A program made the position numbers and the translations under genes. Positions 1 through 8,911 of a stretch of DNA of 64,000 nt are shown here, in pieces. Numbering within the stretch: the stretch's first letter is position 1; each line of letters opens with the position of its first letter. The stretch is from Nakamurella sp. PAMC28650 (lineage in GTDB: Bacteria; Actinomycetota; Actinomycetes; Mycobacteriales; Nakamurellaceae): positions 5,351,001 through 5,415,000 of the forward strand of contig NZ_CP060298.1 of assembly GCF_014303395.1 (NCBI RefSeq), read 5' to 3'. A model generated the notes under the pieces. The model ran no database searches. It was not told the origin of the DNA and saw only the letters and a program-made list of their open reading frames with translations.

Positions 1-1
1 G

Positions 2-1985
2 AAGTACGACCTGACCGAGCGTGATGCCTTCGTCTGGCACGGGTATCTGCCGCACGTGGGTCCCGGTCAGCGCTACGGCTTCCGGGTGCACGGCCCCTAC
101 GAGCCCGAGAACGGCCATCGCTGCAACCCGAGCAAGCTGCTGCTCGACCCCTACGCGAAAGCCATCGAGGGCGACATCGACTGGGCCCAGGCGTGCTTCT
201 CCTACACGTGGGGGGAGGAGGACTCGTTGAACGAGGAGGACTCCGCCCCGCACATGAGCAAGTCGGTGGTGATCAGCCCGTTCTTCGATTGGGAGAACGA
301 CCGGCCGCCGCGGACGCCGTACCAGAACACGGTCATCTACGAGGCCCACGTCAAGGGACTCACCCAGACGCACCCTGACATCCCCGAGGACATCCGGGGG
401 ACCTACGCGGCCATCTCCCACCCGGTGATGATCGAGCACTACAGGAAGCTGGGCATCACCGCCGTCGAGTTGATGCCAGTGCACCAGTTCGTGCACGACA
501 GCCACCTGGCCGACCGCGGACAGCGGAACTACTGGGGCTACAACACCATCGGGTTCTTCGCCCCTCACAACGACTACTGCTCGCAGGGCCAGAACGGCCA
601 GCAGGTCCAGGAGTTCAAGGCCACCGTCAAGGCGCTGCACGAAGCGGGCCTGGAGGTGATCCTGGACGTCGTCTACAACCACACGGCCGAGGGCAACCAG
701 CTGGGCCCGACGCTCTCCTTCCGCGGCATCGACAATGCCGCTTACTACCGGCTGGTGGACGGCGACGCCGGTCACTACTACGACACCACCGGAACCGGCA
801 ACACGCTGCTGATGAAGCACCCCCACGTGCTGCAGCATGATCATGGATTCGCTGCGGTACTGGGTGACCGACATGCATGTCGACGGTTTCCGGTTCGACC
901 TGGCCAGTTCGCTGGCCCGCCAGTTCCACGAGGTGGACCGGCTCTCCGCCTTCTTCGACCTGGTCCAGCAGGACCCGATCGTCAGCCAGGTCAAGCTCAT
1001 CGCCGAACCGTGGGACATCGGCGAGAACGGTTACAACGTCGGCGGGTTCCCGCCGTTGTGGACGGAGTGGAACGGCAAGTTCCGCGACACGGTGCGCGAC
1101 TTCTGGCGCGGCGAGGAAGCCACTCTCGGCGAGTTCGCCTCCCGTTTCACCGGGTCTGCGGATCTCTACGAGCAGGACGGGCGACGCCCCTACGCCTCGA
1201 TCAACTTCGTCACCGCCCATGACGGGTTCACCATGCACGACCTGGTGTCCTACAACGAGAAGCACAACGACGCCAACGGCGAGGGTGGCAACGACGGCGA
1301 GAGCAACAACTCGTCGTGGAACTGCGGCGCCGAGGGCGAGACCGACGATCCCGAGGTCAACGCCCTGCGGGAGCAGCAGAAGCGCAACATGCTCACCACC
1401 CTGTTCCTGTCCCAGGGCGTCCCGATGCTCCTGCACGGCGACGAACTGGGCCGCACCCAGCAGGGCAACAACAACGTCTACGCCCAGAACAACGAACTGG
1501 CCTGGATCGACTGGAGTCGCGCCGAGGGCTTCACCGAGCTGACCAGTTTCGTGGAGCGCCTCGGCGCCCTTCGTCATGCCCACCCGATCTTCCAGCGGCG
1601 CAGGCACTTCCGGGGCAGAGGGCTCAAGGCGGACGGCCTGAGCGACATCGGCTGGTTCACCCCGGGCGGCGACTGGATGAGCGACGAGGACTGGGACACC
1701 GCCCACATCAAATCGGTCGCCGTCTTCCTCAACGGGGCGGCCATCCGTGAGCCTGACGACCGCGGCGAGCACATCGTCGACGACTCGTTCTTCGTCCTGT
1801 TCAACGCCCACTACGAGCCGATCGACTTCGTGCTGCCCGACATCGGGGTCAGCGACGAGTGGGTCCTGGAGATCTACACGGCCCTGGGCGAGGCGTCGGA
1901 CGCCGACGCCCGTACCGAGCGGACCGGCGAGAAATTCCCGATGGCCGCCCGTTCCGTCGCGGTGCTGCGCGGCGTGGCGAGCTGA
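2..1985 (+). pseudogene. glgX: Glycogen debranching enzyme GlgX, 5' partial, frameshifted
   Basis: GH13 isoamylase-type enzyme that removes alpha-1,6 branches from glycogen. The window opens inside the gene: the reading frame starts at base 2 with FVWHGYLPHVGPGQRYGFRV, roughly 50 residues into a family member of about 700. The frame runs to HVLQ, then an extra C at 836 shifts it. The next frame (from 837) reads MIMDSLRYWVTDMHVDGFRF, the expected continuation with the GH13 nucleophile region (GFRFDLAS), and runs to TGA at 1983-1985. Skipping base 836 restores one continuous protein. Either the gene is inactivated or there is a one-base sequence error; the rest is well conserved, which favours a very recent mutation or an error. 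The rhodanese gene starts 1 base downstream. Confidence 0.9.
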
Positions 1986-1986
1986 C

Positions 1987-2415
1987 GTGGCCTCTTCCCC
2001 GACGGGTCTCCTGCGCACCGGCGACGGCATCGCCGGTGCGTTGGCCCGCGCACGGGAATCGCTCCAGCGGCTGACCCCCCGGGAGGTGCTCGACGCGCTG
2101 GCCGACGGCGCCCTGGTGATCGACACCCGCACCTACGTGGAGCGCGCGGAGCAGGGCAACCTGTCCGGGGCGCTGGTGATCGACCGGACCGTACTGGAGT
2201 GGCGGCTGGACCCGGCGAGCCCCGACCGGATCCCGGAGGCCGATCAGGACGCCCTGATCATCGTCATCTGCCGTCAGGGGTACAGCTCCTCGTTGGCGGC
2301 CGCCGGGCTCAGGGCCATCGGACTGCACCGCGCTACCGACATGATCGGTGGGGTGGAGAGTTGGCTGGAGCAGCGGCTTCCGGTGACCTGGCAGCCGGCG
2401 GACGTCAGACGCTGA
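1987..2415 (+). CDS. Rhodanese-like domain protein
   Basis: Single-domain rhodanese homologue of 142 residues, beginning at GTG 1987 directly after the glgX stop. The catalytic loop CRQGYSS carries the cysteine that forms the persulfide in this family, and the start of the fold (VIDTRTYVERAEQGNLSGAL) is also typical. Its start spacing suggests co-transcription with glgX. Its 3' end overlaps the convergent selB by 11 bases. Rhodaneses transfer sulfane sulfur and some can carry selenium, so the position beside a complete selenocysteine module is suggestive, but nothing in the sequence proves a role in selenium delivery. Confidence 0.85.
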   Translation: MASSPTGLLRTGDGIAGALARARESLQRLTPREVLDALADGALVIDTRTYVERAEQGNLSGALVIDRTVLEWRLDPASPDRIPEADQDALIIVICRQGYSSSLAAAGLRAIGLHRATDMIGGVESWLEQRLPVTWQPADVRR

Positions 2416-4183
2416 CGGTCGGGGCCGAGGGCGTCAGCGTCCTCAGCCCCGGCTGCAGCTGCCTGGTCCATCCGATCCGGTCCAGATGCTCCAGCAGCGG
2501 GATGGCCACGCGTCTGGTGGTGCTCATCGCGGCCCTGGCCTGACTGGTGGTGAACGGCTGGGGCAGCGCGGCCAGGAGTCCGACCGCGCGGGCCGGAGCA
2601 TCGGGCAGCACGACGACCTCGTCGCCGAGCCGTAGGATCCGGCCGATCTTCTCGGCCGCCGCCAGTTGCGCCCGGCCGAGGCCGAGCCGGTCCAGATCCG
2701 GACGCTCCGGGGCGGCGAAAGGTGAGGCGAGCAAAGTCTTCTCGATTTCCTTGACGCCGCGTTCGGCCGGCCCGAGCGAGGGCGCAGCACCTGGCCGCTG
2801 CACTCGCGGACCGACGATTTCCAGCCCCGCGGCGATCGCCAATTCTCTCAGCATGGAACCATCGGGAAGGTCGACCGCCCGCCGGGCGTTCGGCAGGGAG
2901 AGGCCGGGCTGCAGCGGGTGGGCGAGATCATTGCGCTGGACTGCAGCGGTCAGATCCGACGCCCACCGACGCCAGGTCGACGGGGACACCAACCAGTCAC
3001 CCACCCGGAGAACGTCGGCTGGGTCTTGGATGTCGACCCCCAGACGGGCCATCTCGGCGACCGGCACGGCGCCTCGCCGCTCCACCTGCTCGCCCACCCC
3101 CTGCGCCTGATCTGCGGCGGACAGCTGCGCGGCCCGCCGCCCGGCGGCTCCTCGCCGCTGCAGCAGGGGTGGTGCGACGTCGAGGATCTCGACTCCGCCC
3201 TCGAGCCGCCCGAGACCCGGGTTGCGCAGGATGCCGCGATCCCCTGGTTGCAGCGGGAGGGCGACCGGCAGCGTCAATCGGACGACGCCCGCGCCCATCG
3301 GCCGGACGTGCACGGGGAAGGCGCCGGCGCCCAGGTGCAGGACCGCCTCGGCCGGGAGGGCGTCGACCTCCGTCCGGATCCGGGCCTCCACCAGATTCGT
3401 GCTCGCCCAGGCGTCCGGGGTGATCAGCGGATCACCTCGCCGGATCTCGTGGGGCGTCACACCTCTGAGGTTGATCGCCACCCTGGCCACCGCCTGCACC
3501 CGGTGCTGCGGACGACCCAGGCTCTGCAGACCCCTGATGCGCACCGGTCGATCACGCAGCATCAACGTGTCACCGACTTCGAGCGAGCCCGAGCCCAGCG
3601 TCCCGGTGACCACCGTGCCACTGCCTCTGATGGTGAACGCCCGGTCGACCCAGAGACGCACCCGCCCGTCGACCGTCGGGGCCGGCAACCGGTCGACGAG
3701 TTCGGCCAGAGCCTGCCGCAACGCGGGCAGCCCGAGCCCGGTGATCCCGGAGACGGCCACCGCACGGACGTCTCGAAGGGTGCTCCCGTCGATGTGATGC
3801 AGCGCCTGTGCTGTCGCAGCTGCCGGATCGGCGAGGTCGGACCGGGTGACGGCCAGTACCCCGTGCTGCAGACCCAGCGCGTCGATCGCGGCCAGATGTT
3901 CCGCGCTCTGCGCGCGCCAACCCTCGTCGGCGCTGACCACCATCATCACCGCCGGTGCCGGGCCGAGGCCGGCCAGCATGTTGCCGATGAATCGTTCGTG
4001 CCCCGGGACGTCGACGAAGGCCAGGGTCGGCCCCTGCGGCAACGTGGTCCAGGCGTAGCCGAGGTCGATCGTCATGCCGCGGGCACGTTCTTCGGCCCAC
4101 CGGTCCGGTTCCATTCCGGTCAGCGCCCGCACCAAGGTCGACTTCCCGTGGTCGACGTGGCCGGCCGTGGCGATCACGAACAT
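2405..4183 (-). CDS. selB: Selenocysteine-specific elongation factor SelB
   Basis: GTPase that delivers Sec-tRNA to a UGA codon marked by a SECIS hairpin. The 592-residue product begins [16 protein letters not shown] (ATG 4183), giving the G1 loop at the N-terminus. [13 protein letters not shown] is the G3 motif and TRSD occupies the G4 position. The C-terminal ~250 residues are the winged-helix part that binds SECIS RNA in this family. It lies 34 bases downstream of selA on the same strand, so the two are probably one transcript. The 3' end overlaps the convergent rhodanese gene. Length agrees with the family (about 590-620). Confidence 0.95.
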   Translation of the reverse strand: MFVIATAGHVDHGKSTLVRALTGMEPDRWAEERARGMTIDLGYAWTTLPQGPTLAFVDVPGHERFIGNMLAGLGPAPAVMMVVSADEGWRAQSAEHLAAIDALGLQHGVLAVTRSDLADPAAATAQALHHIDGSTLRDVRAVAVSGITGLGLPALRQALAELVDRLPAPTVDGRVRLWVDRAFTIRGSGTVVTGTLGSGSLEVGDTLMLRDRPVRIRGLQSLGRPQHRVQAVARVAINLRGVTPHEIRRGDPLITPDAWASTNLVEARIRTEVDALPAEAVLHLGAGAFPVHVRPMGAGVVRLTLPVALPLQPGDRGILRNPGLGRLEGGVEILDVAPPLLQRRGAAGRRAAQLSAADQAQGVGEQVERRGAVPVAEMARLGVDIQDPADVLRVGDWLVSPSTWRRWASDLTAAVQRNDLAHPLQPGLSLPNARRAVDLPDGSMLRELAIAAGLEIVGPRVQRPGAAPSLGPAERGVKEIEKTLLASPFAAPERPDLDRLGLGRAQLAAAEKIGRILRLGDEVVVLPDAPARAVGLLAALPQPFTTSQARAAMSTTRRVAIPLLEHLDRIGWTRQLQPGLRTLTPSAPTVSV

Positions 4184-4217
4184 CAGGCGACCGCGACCGG
4201 GTCGATCCGGGCCCGGA

Positions 4218-5555
4218 TCACGGGATGCGCTGCGCAGCGGGAGGTCCGAGGGCCAGCAGCACGGCATCACGCAACCGTTCGTCGTCGGCCGGCGGTACGC
4301 ATCGCAGATCGAGGAGCAGGTGCCCACCGGAGACCCGACCGACCACCGGCGTCGGCCCGGTGCGCAGCGCGGCCGCCAGTGCGCTGTCCAGCGCCACCGC
4401 CCACCCCGGAAGCGGAACGCCCGGCGCACCACCGCCCCCGACCGTCCCCTGGCTGGGCACCACCTGCGCCCCCAGCGCGGCGGCCAGCAGGTCGCACCGT
4501 TGCCGGAGCCGCTGCGGGTCCGCATGCAGGGACTCGGAAGTCGGCGTCCGCGGTCCTCGCAGGGTGGCCTCCAGGGCGGCCAGCGTCAGCTTGTCGCAGC
4601 GCAGCGCTCTGGCCAGCGGATGCGCTCTCATCCGCTCCACCAGATCGGCCCGGCCGAAGATCAGACCGGTCTGCGGCCCACCGAGCAGTTTGTCGCCGCT
4701 GCAGGTCACCACGTCGGCTCCGGCGCCCAGGCTACCGGCGACATCCGGCTCGTCCGGCAACAACTGGTCGGGCAGGAGCAGGCCACTGCCGACGTCGGCG
4801 ATCACCGGGACCCCGAGGGTGGCCAGTTCCGCCACGCCCACCGACGAGGTGAACCCGGTGATGAGAAAGTTGCTGGGATGGATCTTCACCACGCAGCCGG
4901 TCTCGGGGCCGACGGCGCGGGCGTAGTCGGAAAGGCTGGTCCGGTTCGTGGTGCCGACCTCGCGAATCACCGCGCCGGTCACCGTCATCAGGTCGGGAAG
5001 TCGGAAGTTGTCGCCGATCTCGACCATCTCACCCCGGCTGATCACCACTTCACGCCCGGACGCCAGCGTGGTGACGGCCAACAGCAGGGCGGCTGCGCCG
5101 TTGTTGACCGCCAGCGCCTGCTCGGCGCCGGGCACGGCGGCTCGCAGCGCCGACAGCACACCCCGCCCGCGGCGGGCCCGACTTCCGTCGGCCAGGTCGA
5201 ACTCCACGTCGACGTACCCGGCGGCGGCCACCATCGCCTCGACGGCGGCGGCGGACAGCGGGGCGCGACCGAGGTTGGTGTGCAGCACCACCCCGGTGGC
5301 ATTGATCACCGCGCGCATCTCGGTCGCCAGCGCGGGGAGCAGATCGTGGGCCCGGTCGGCGATCCCGTCGATGGGGAGGGCGCCGGACCGGGCTTCGGCC
5401 AGCGCGGTGACCACGGCGTTCTTCACCACCGCAGTACCCAACCGGCCGGTCGCCGCCCGTAACCGGGCATCGCCGAGGATCACGTCGGTCCGCGGAAGCG
5501 ACCGTCGCGGATCCGCACTCACCGGGTGATCCACGTCGCCGCCGTTCCTCGCCAC
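4218..5555 (-). CDS. selA: L-seryl-tRNA(Sec) selenium transferase SelA
   Basis: PLP enzyme that converts Ser-tRNA(Sec) to Sec-tRNA(Sec) using selenophosphate. I place the start at GTG 5555 because GGAGG lies 8 bases upstream; GTG 5519 is an alternative. This gives 445 residues (E. coli 463). [12 protein letters not shown] contains the PLP-binding lysine, and [17 protein letters not shown] is the family signature near residue 90. The gene follows tRNA-Sec by about 120 bases and precedes selB on the same strand, so selC-selA-selB probably form one unit. Confidence 0.94.
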   Translation of the reverse strand: MARNGGDVDHPVSADPRRSLPRTDVILGDARLRAATGRLGTAVVKNAVVTALAEARSGALPIDGIADRAHDLLPALATEMRAVINATGVVLHTNLGRAPLSAAAVEAMVAAAGYVDVEFDLADGSRARRGRGVLSALRAAVPGAEQALAVNNGAAALLLAVTTLASGREVVISRGEMVEIGDNFRLPDLMTVTGAVIREVGTTNRTSLSDYARAVGPETGCVVKIHPSNFLITGFTSSVGVAELATLGVPVIADVGSGLLLPDQLLPDEPDVAGSLGAGADVVTCSGDKLLGGPQTGLIFGRADLVERMRAHPLARALRCDKLTLAALEATLRGPRTPTSESLHADPQRLRQRCDLLAAALGAQVVPSQGTVGGGGAPGVPLPGWAVALDSALAAALRTGPTPVVGRVSGGHLLLDLRCVPPADDERLRDAVLLALGPPAAQRIP

Positions 5556-5673
5556 TGCTGCTGCCTCCGACCATCGACGACCGCGCTCGGACCGCCTGCT
5601 GCGTCGGTCGTCTGCCGCGTCCGACCGTTCGCCGGAGCGGACCCGGCCCAGACCCGCGATCGAAGGAATGTGC

Positions 5674-5772
5674 CGGCGGAGGCGGACGGGAATCGAACCC
5701 GCCGAACCGAGATACTCGGCTCCACCGGTTTTGAAGACCGGGAGGGCCACCAGACGCCTTTACGCCTCCGCC
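5674..5772 (-). tRNA. selC: tRNA-Sec (anticodon TCA)
   Basis: A 99-nt tRNA with the selenocysteine shape. There is an 8-bp acceptor stem (5' GGCGGAGG, 3' CCTCCGCC, perfectly complementary) and a 5-bp anticodon stem CCGGT/ACCGG around CTTCAAA with anticodon TCA at 5732-5734. A long variable arm (GAGCCGAG/CTCGGTTC) is followed by a T arm containing GGTTCGATTCCC. The discriminator base is G and CCA is not encoded. It lies upstream of selA on the same strand and is divergent from selD. The 8+5 acceptor/T geometry and UCA anticodon leave little doubt. Confidence 0.95.
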
Positions 5773-5847
5773 TGCCACCGTAGGCCCCGGAGGTCCCGAT
5801 TGGCGAAATTGGCGCATGGCCACGCTCTGCAGGGGTACAACGGGTGC

Positions 5848-6897
5848 ATGACCGCACCATCGACCCGCCCTCTCGGCCAACTCCGCGCCGTCGGTTCTGC
5901 CGCTACCGATCTCGTGATCAGGTTGACCCAGTTCGCACACGGCGGTGGCTGCGCCTGCAAGATCCCACCGGGCGACCTGGAGGAGATCGTCCGCGGCCTG
6001 ACCGGTGCACCGTCGCCCGACCTGCTGGTCGGACTGGACGACGGTGACGACGCGGCGGTCGTGCGGATCGACGCGCACACCGCGATCGTGCACACGGCAG
6101 ACTTCTTCACCCCGGTCGTCGACGACGCCTACGACTGGGGCCGGATCGCTGCCGCCAACGCACTCTCGGACGTCTACGCGATGGGTGGCCGCCCGATCGT
6201 GGCGGTCAATCTGCTCGGCTGGCCGCGGGACCTGCTGCCGCTGGAACTGCTCCGCGAGGTGCTCCGGGGTGGGCTCGACATCGCACGCCTGGCCGGCTGC
6301 CACGTGGGCGGCGGGCACAGCATCGACGCACCGGAACCGCTCTACGGCATGGCGGTGACCGGGCTGGTCGACCCGGAACACCTGCTGCGCAACGACTCCG
6401 CCCGGGCCGGAACGCCGATCAGCCTGACCAAACCGCTGGGTGTCGGGGTGCTCAACAACCGGCACAAGGTGACCGGAGAGCACTTCCCCCAGGCCGTGGC
6501 CTCTATGGTGGCCCTCAACGCCGCGGCGGGCGCTGACGCGGTGGCGGCCGGCATCGTGGCGGCCACCGACGTCACCGGGTTCGGACTGCTCGGCCACCTG
6601 CACAAGATGGCAAGGGCCTCCGGCGTGGAGGCGCACATCGAGGCGGCCGCGGTGCCCTACCTGGAGGGCGCGCGGGAGGCGTTGCGCGACGGGTTCGTCA
6701 GCGGGGGAACCCGTCGCAACCTCGACTGGGTCCGGCCCTTCCTGGACTCGCAGGTCTCCGACGACGAACTGCTCCTGCTGGCCGACGCACAGACCAGTGG
6801 AGGACTGCTCGTGGCCGGCGAGATACCCGGAGCGCCCGTGATCGGCGAGTTCGTGGCGAGTACACCGGCAAGCCACCGGACGATCACCGTCCGATAG
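5848..6897 (+). CDS. selD: Selenide, water dikinase SelD
   Basis: Makes selenophosphate from selenide and ATP for SelA. The 349-residue product has the glycine-rich catalytic loop HGGGCACKI near residues 31-39. The catalytic position, often Cys or Sec in this family, is Cys35 here, and Lys38 is the conserved lysine. DGDDAAVV and HTADFFTPVVDDAYDWG are the metal/ATP-binding segments expected after it. It is divergent from tRNA-Sec/selA and convergent with the formate dehydrogenase operon (38-base gap). Start ATG 5848 was chosen from family length. Confidence 0.95.
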   Translation: MTAPSTRPLGQLRAVGSAATDLVIRLTQFAHGGGCACKIPPGDLEEIVRGLTGAPSPDLLVGLDDGDDAAVVRIDAHTAIVHTADFFTPVVDDAYDWGRIAAANALSDVYAMGGRPIVAVNLLGWPRDLLPLELLREVLRGGLDIARLAGCHVGGGHSIDAPEPLYGMAVTGLVDPEHLLRNDSARAGTPISLTKPLGVGVLNNRHKVTGEHFPQAVASMVALNAAAGADAVAAGIVAATDVTGFGLLGHLHKMARASGVEAHIEAAAVPYLEGAREALRDGFVSGGTRRNLDWVRPFLDSQVSDDELLLLADAQTSGGLLVAGEIPGAPVIGEFVASTPASHRTITVR

Positions 6898-6935
6898 CGG
6901 CCAGGGCCGACCCCAGGGTCCAGCGGATGCGTCGG

Positions 6936-8006
6936 TCAGCGCCGGGCGGCCGCCGCCGCCTTCCGGGCTTCGAGACGTTCACGCTGCGGGACGACGGTGT
7001 ACTTGGGGTCCCTGGCCGACTCCTGGCCGGCGTCGAAGATGCCGAAGCGGGTGAAGGCCGAACCGGCGAGCAGTGCGACACCGGCCGCCGCAGAAGCGAT
7101 CCGACTGCGCCGACCGACCACCGCCGTCACTGCGCCGACGGCGGTCAGCAGGTGGCTGGCCCGCATCAGCTTTCCCGGAGTGCCCTGGTGCAACGGCTCC
7201 GCCGTGATGCCCATCGACTTCTCCATCACCCGGCCCGCCGCCAGTTCCAGCAGCGCACCGCCGACGGCCAGTTTCCGGGCCGGCCCGGCGTCCTTCGCGG
7301 AGCCACCGAGCAGGCCGAGACCACCGGCCGCGGCCGCCGCAGACCCGACGAAGACGAATGGCATCTCGCGGTAGGCCTCGTGCCAACTCGGTGTCGCCGT
7401 GTCGGACAGCAGCACGGCCGTGTAGGACGCGACCGCCGGTGCCAGCAGCGCGGCTGCAATGCCGGCCGGCCGGGCCAGGAACGTGGCGATTCCGACCACC
7501 GGACGCGGCAGGACCCGGACCAGGGGGGCCAGTTCGGCGGCGCCGGCCAGCATCGCCAAGGGCCCGTACCCGGTCAGCACCCAGGTGCCCACCGACATCG
7601 GCGACGTCGGTTTGGCGACCCGGAGCATGTTCACGAAACGCGACGGGCGGCCGAGATCGTGGACCAGGGCGGCGAAGCTCAATCCGATGCCGACCAGCGC
7701 ACCGATCCGGCCGGTGCGGCGCAGCGTCGACCGTCCGGTCAGATCGGCGCCGGCCGCCACGAGCGATGATCCGGCGGCGACCCCACCGAGGAACAGGTAG
7801 GCCGGGATGTCCGCCTCCCACGGCGACGCCTTGACCACCGGCCGGCCGTAGTACGACGTGAAGGTGGCGTCGGGCACCATCTTCTGTTCGCCGCCACCGC
7901 CCCGGCGACCCCCGCCGCGCCGGTGGTGACCACGACGGGCCCCCGATCCGGCCTTCGCCCGGGTGAGGTCGTTCGGCGAGGCGAAACCGTTCTCGGCGGC
8001 GCTCAT
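6936..8006 (-). CDS. Formate dehydrogenase membrane subunit, NrfD-like
   Basis: Polytopic membrane protein of the NrfD/PsrC family, 356 residues, the third gene of the formate dehydrogenase operon. After a basic N-terminal tail of about 60 residues come many hydrophobic helices, beginning with the family segment WEADIPAYLFLGGVAAGSSL. The protein probably passes electrons from the iron-sulfur subunit to the quinone pool. Its ATG (8006) overlaps the stop of the beta subunit gene as ATGA, so translation is likely coupled. It converges on selD. Confidence 0.88.
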   Translation of the reverse strand: MSAAENGFASPNDLTRAKAGSGARRGHHRRGGGRRGGGGEQKMVPDATFTSYYGRPVVKASPWEADIPAYLFLGGVAAGSSLVAAGADLTGRSTLRRTGRIGALVGIGLSFAALVHDLGRPSRFVNMLRVAKPTSPMSVGTWVLTGYGPLAMLAGAAELAPLVRVLPRPVVGIATFLARPAGIAAALLAPAVASYTAVLLSDTATPSWHEAYREMPFVFVGSAAAAAGGLGLLGGSAKDAGPARKLAVGGALLELAAGRVMEKSMGITAEPLHQGTPGKLMRASHLLTAVGAVTAVVGRRSRIASAAAGVALLAGSAFTRFGIFDAGQESARDPKYTVVPQRERLEARKAAAAARR

Positions 8007-8911
8007 CTGCGTCCACCGAGGAACGACATCGCCGCTCCGGCCAGCAGCGCGCCGGCGGCCAGGGCGGCCCGGCGCCACATGTCGGGCAGATCGCGGGTGG
8101 TGACGATCGGGTCCGGCGGAAGCCCGTAGACCTCCGGCTCGTCGAGCAGCAGGAACATCGCACCGGCGCCGCCGACGCCGTCGTTCGGGTCCTCGCCGTA
8201 GAGGCGGGCCTCGGTGACACCGTCGGCGTGCAGGGCCGCCAGCCGGGTGGCCGCGCGTTCGCGCAGTTCGTCGACGTCACCGAACTGGATGGATTCGGTC
8301 GGGCAGGCCTGCGCGCAGGCCGGGGTCTGGCCGTGACCGATGCGGTCGTAGCACAGGGTGCACTTCTGGGCGACACCCACGTTCTTGACGGTCTTGTCGC
8401 CGATCCGGCGGTCGATCACCCCGTACGGGCAGGCGGGCACGCAGTACCCGCACCCGTTGCAGATGTCCTCCTGCACCACGACGGTGCCGAACTCCGTCCG
8501 GAACAGCGAACCCGTCGGGCAGACGTCCAGGCAGGCGGCACTGGTGCAGTGCTTGCACACGTCCGAGGACATCAGCCAGCGGAAGTCCGTCCGGTCGCCC
8601 ACCTCGGCCTGCTGACCGGGAAGGTCGAAGGACGGCATGCCGAGATCGACTGCGGGAGTGGTGGTCGCCGGACGCGCCGGCTGCTCGATGAAGGCCACGT
8701 GCCGCCAGGTGCTGGCCCCCAGCGCGCCGGTGTTGTCGTAGGAGGAGCCCAGCAGCTCGAGCCCGTCCTCTGGCACCCCGTTCCACTCCTTGCACGCCAC
8801 CTCGCACGCCTTGCAACCGATGCAGATCGACGTGTCGGTGAAGAAACCCTTGCGCGCCGGCGGGTCCGACCATCCCGAGCGGGTCGCCGGATCAGGTAGC
8901 GAGGTGGTCAC
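8003..8911 (-). CDS. fdhB: Formate dehydrogenase iron-sulfur (beta) subunit
   Basis: Electron-transfer subunit of 302 residues with ferredoxin-type cysteine clusters: CIGCKACEVACKEWNG near residue 31, CKHCTSAACLDVCPTG, CNGCGYCVPACPYGV, and CTLCYDRI with CAQACP. The pattern fits four [4Fe-4S] clusters as in FdnH/FdoH. A C-terminal hydrophobic stretch (near residues 280-296) may anchor it to the membrane. Start and stop overlap both neighbours by 4 bases (ATGA), placing it as the middle gene of alpha-beta-membrane. Confidence 0.93.
   Translation of the reverse strand: MTTSLPDPATRSGWSDPPARKGFFTDTSICIGCKACEVACKEWNGVPEDGLELLGSSYDNTGALGASTWRHVAFIEQPARPATTTPAVDLGMPSFDLPGQQAEVGDRTDFRWLMSSDVCKHCTSAACLDVCPTGSLFRTEFGTVVVQEDICNGCGYCVPACPYGVIDRRIGDKTVKNVGVAQKCTLCYDRIGHGQTPACAQACPTESIQFGDVDELRERAATRLAALHADGVTEARLYGEDPNDGVGGAGAMFLLLDEPEVYGLPPDPIVTTRDLPDMWRRAALAAGALLAGAAMSFLGGRR

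Noticed and set aside
627-2132. Long minus-strand frame opposite glgX
   Set aside because: No family signature; low-complexity Val/Gly/Arg composition typical of antisense frames in high-GC DNA. The plus strand is clearly GlgX.
2918-4852. Long plus-strand frame opposite selB and selA
   Set aside because: Arg/Gly/Pro/His-rich shadow frame; the minus strand is unmistakable SelB and SelA.
5674-5772. Start of selA inside the tRNA-Sec region (frame from 5750)
   Set aside because: That frame reads through the tRNA; a GTG at 5555 with GGAGG upstream fits SelA family length.
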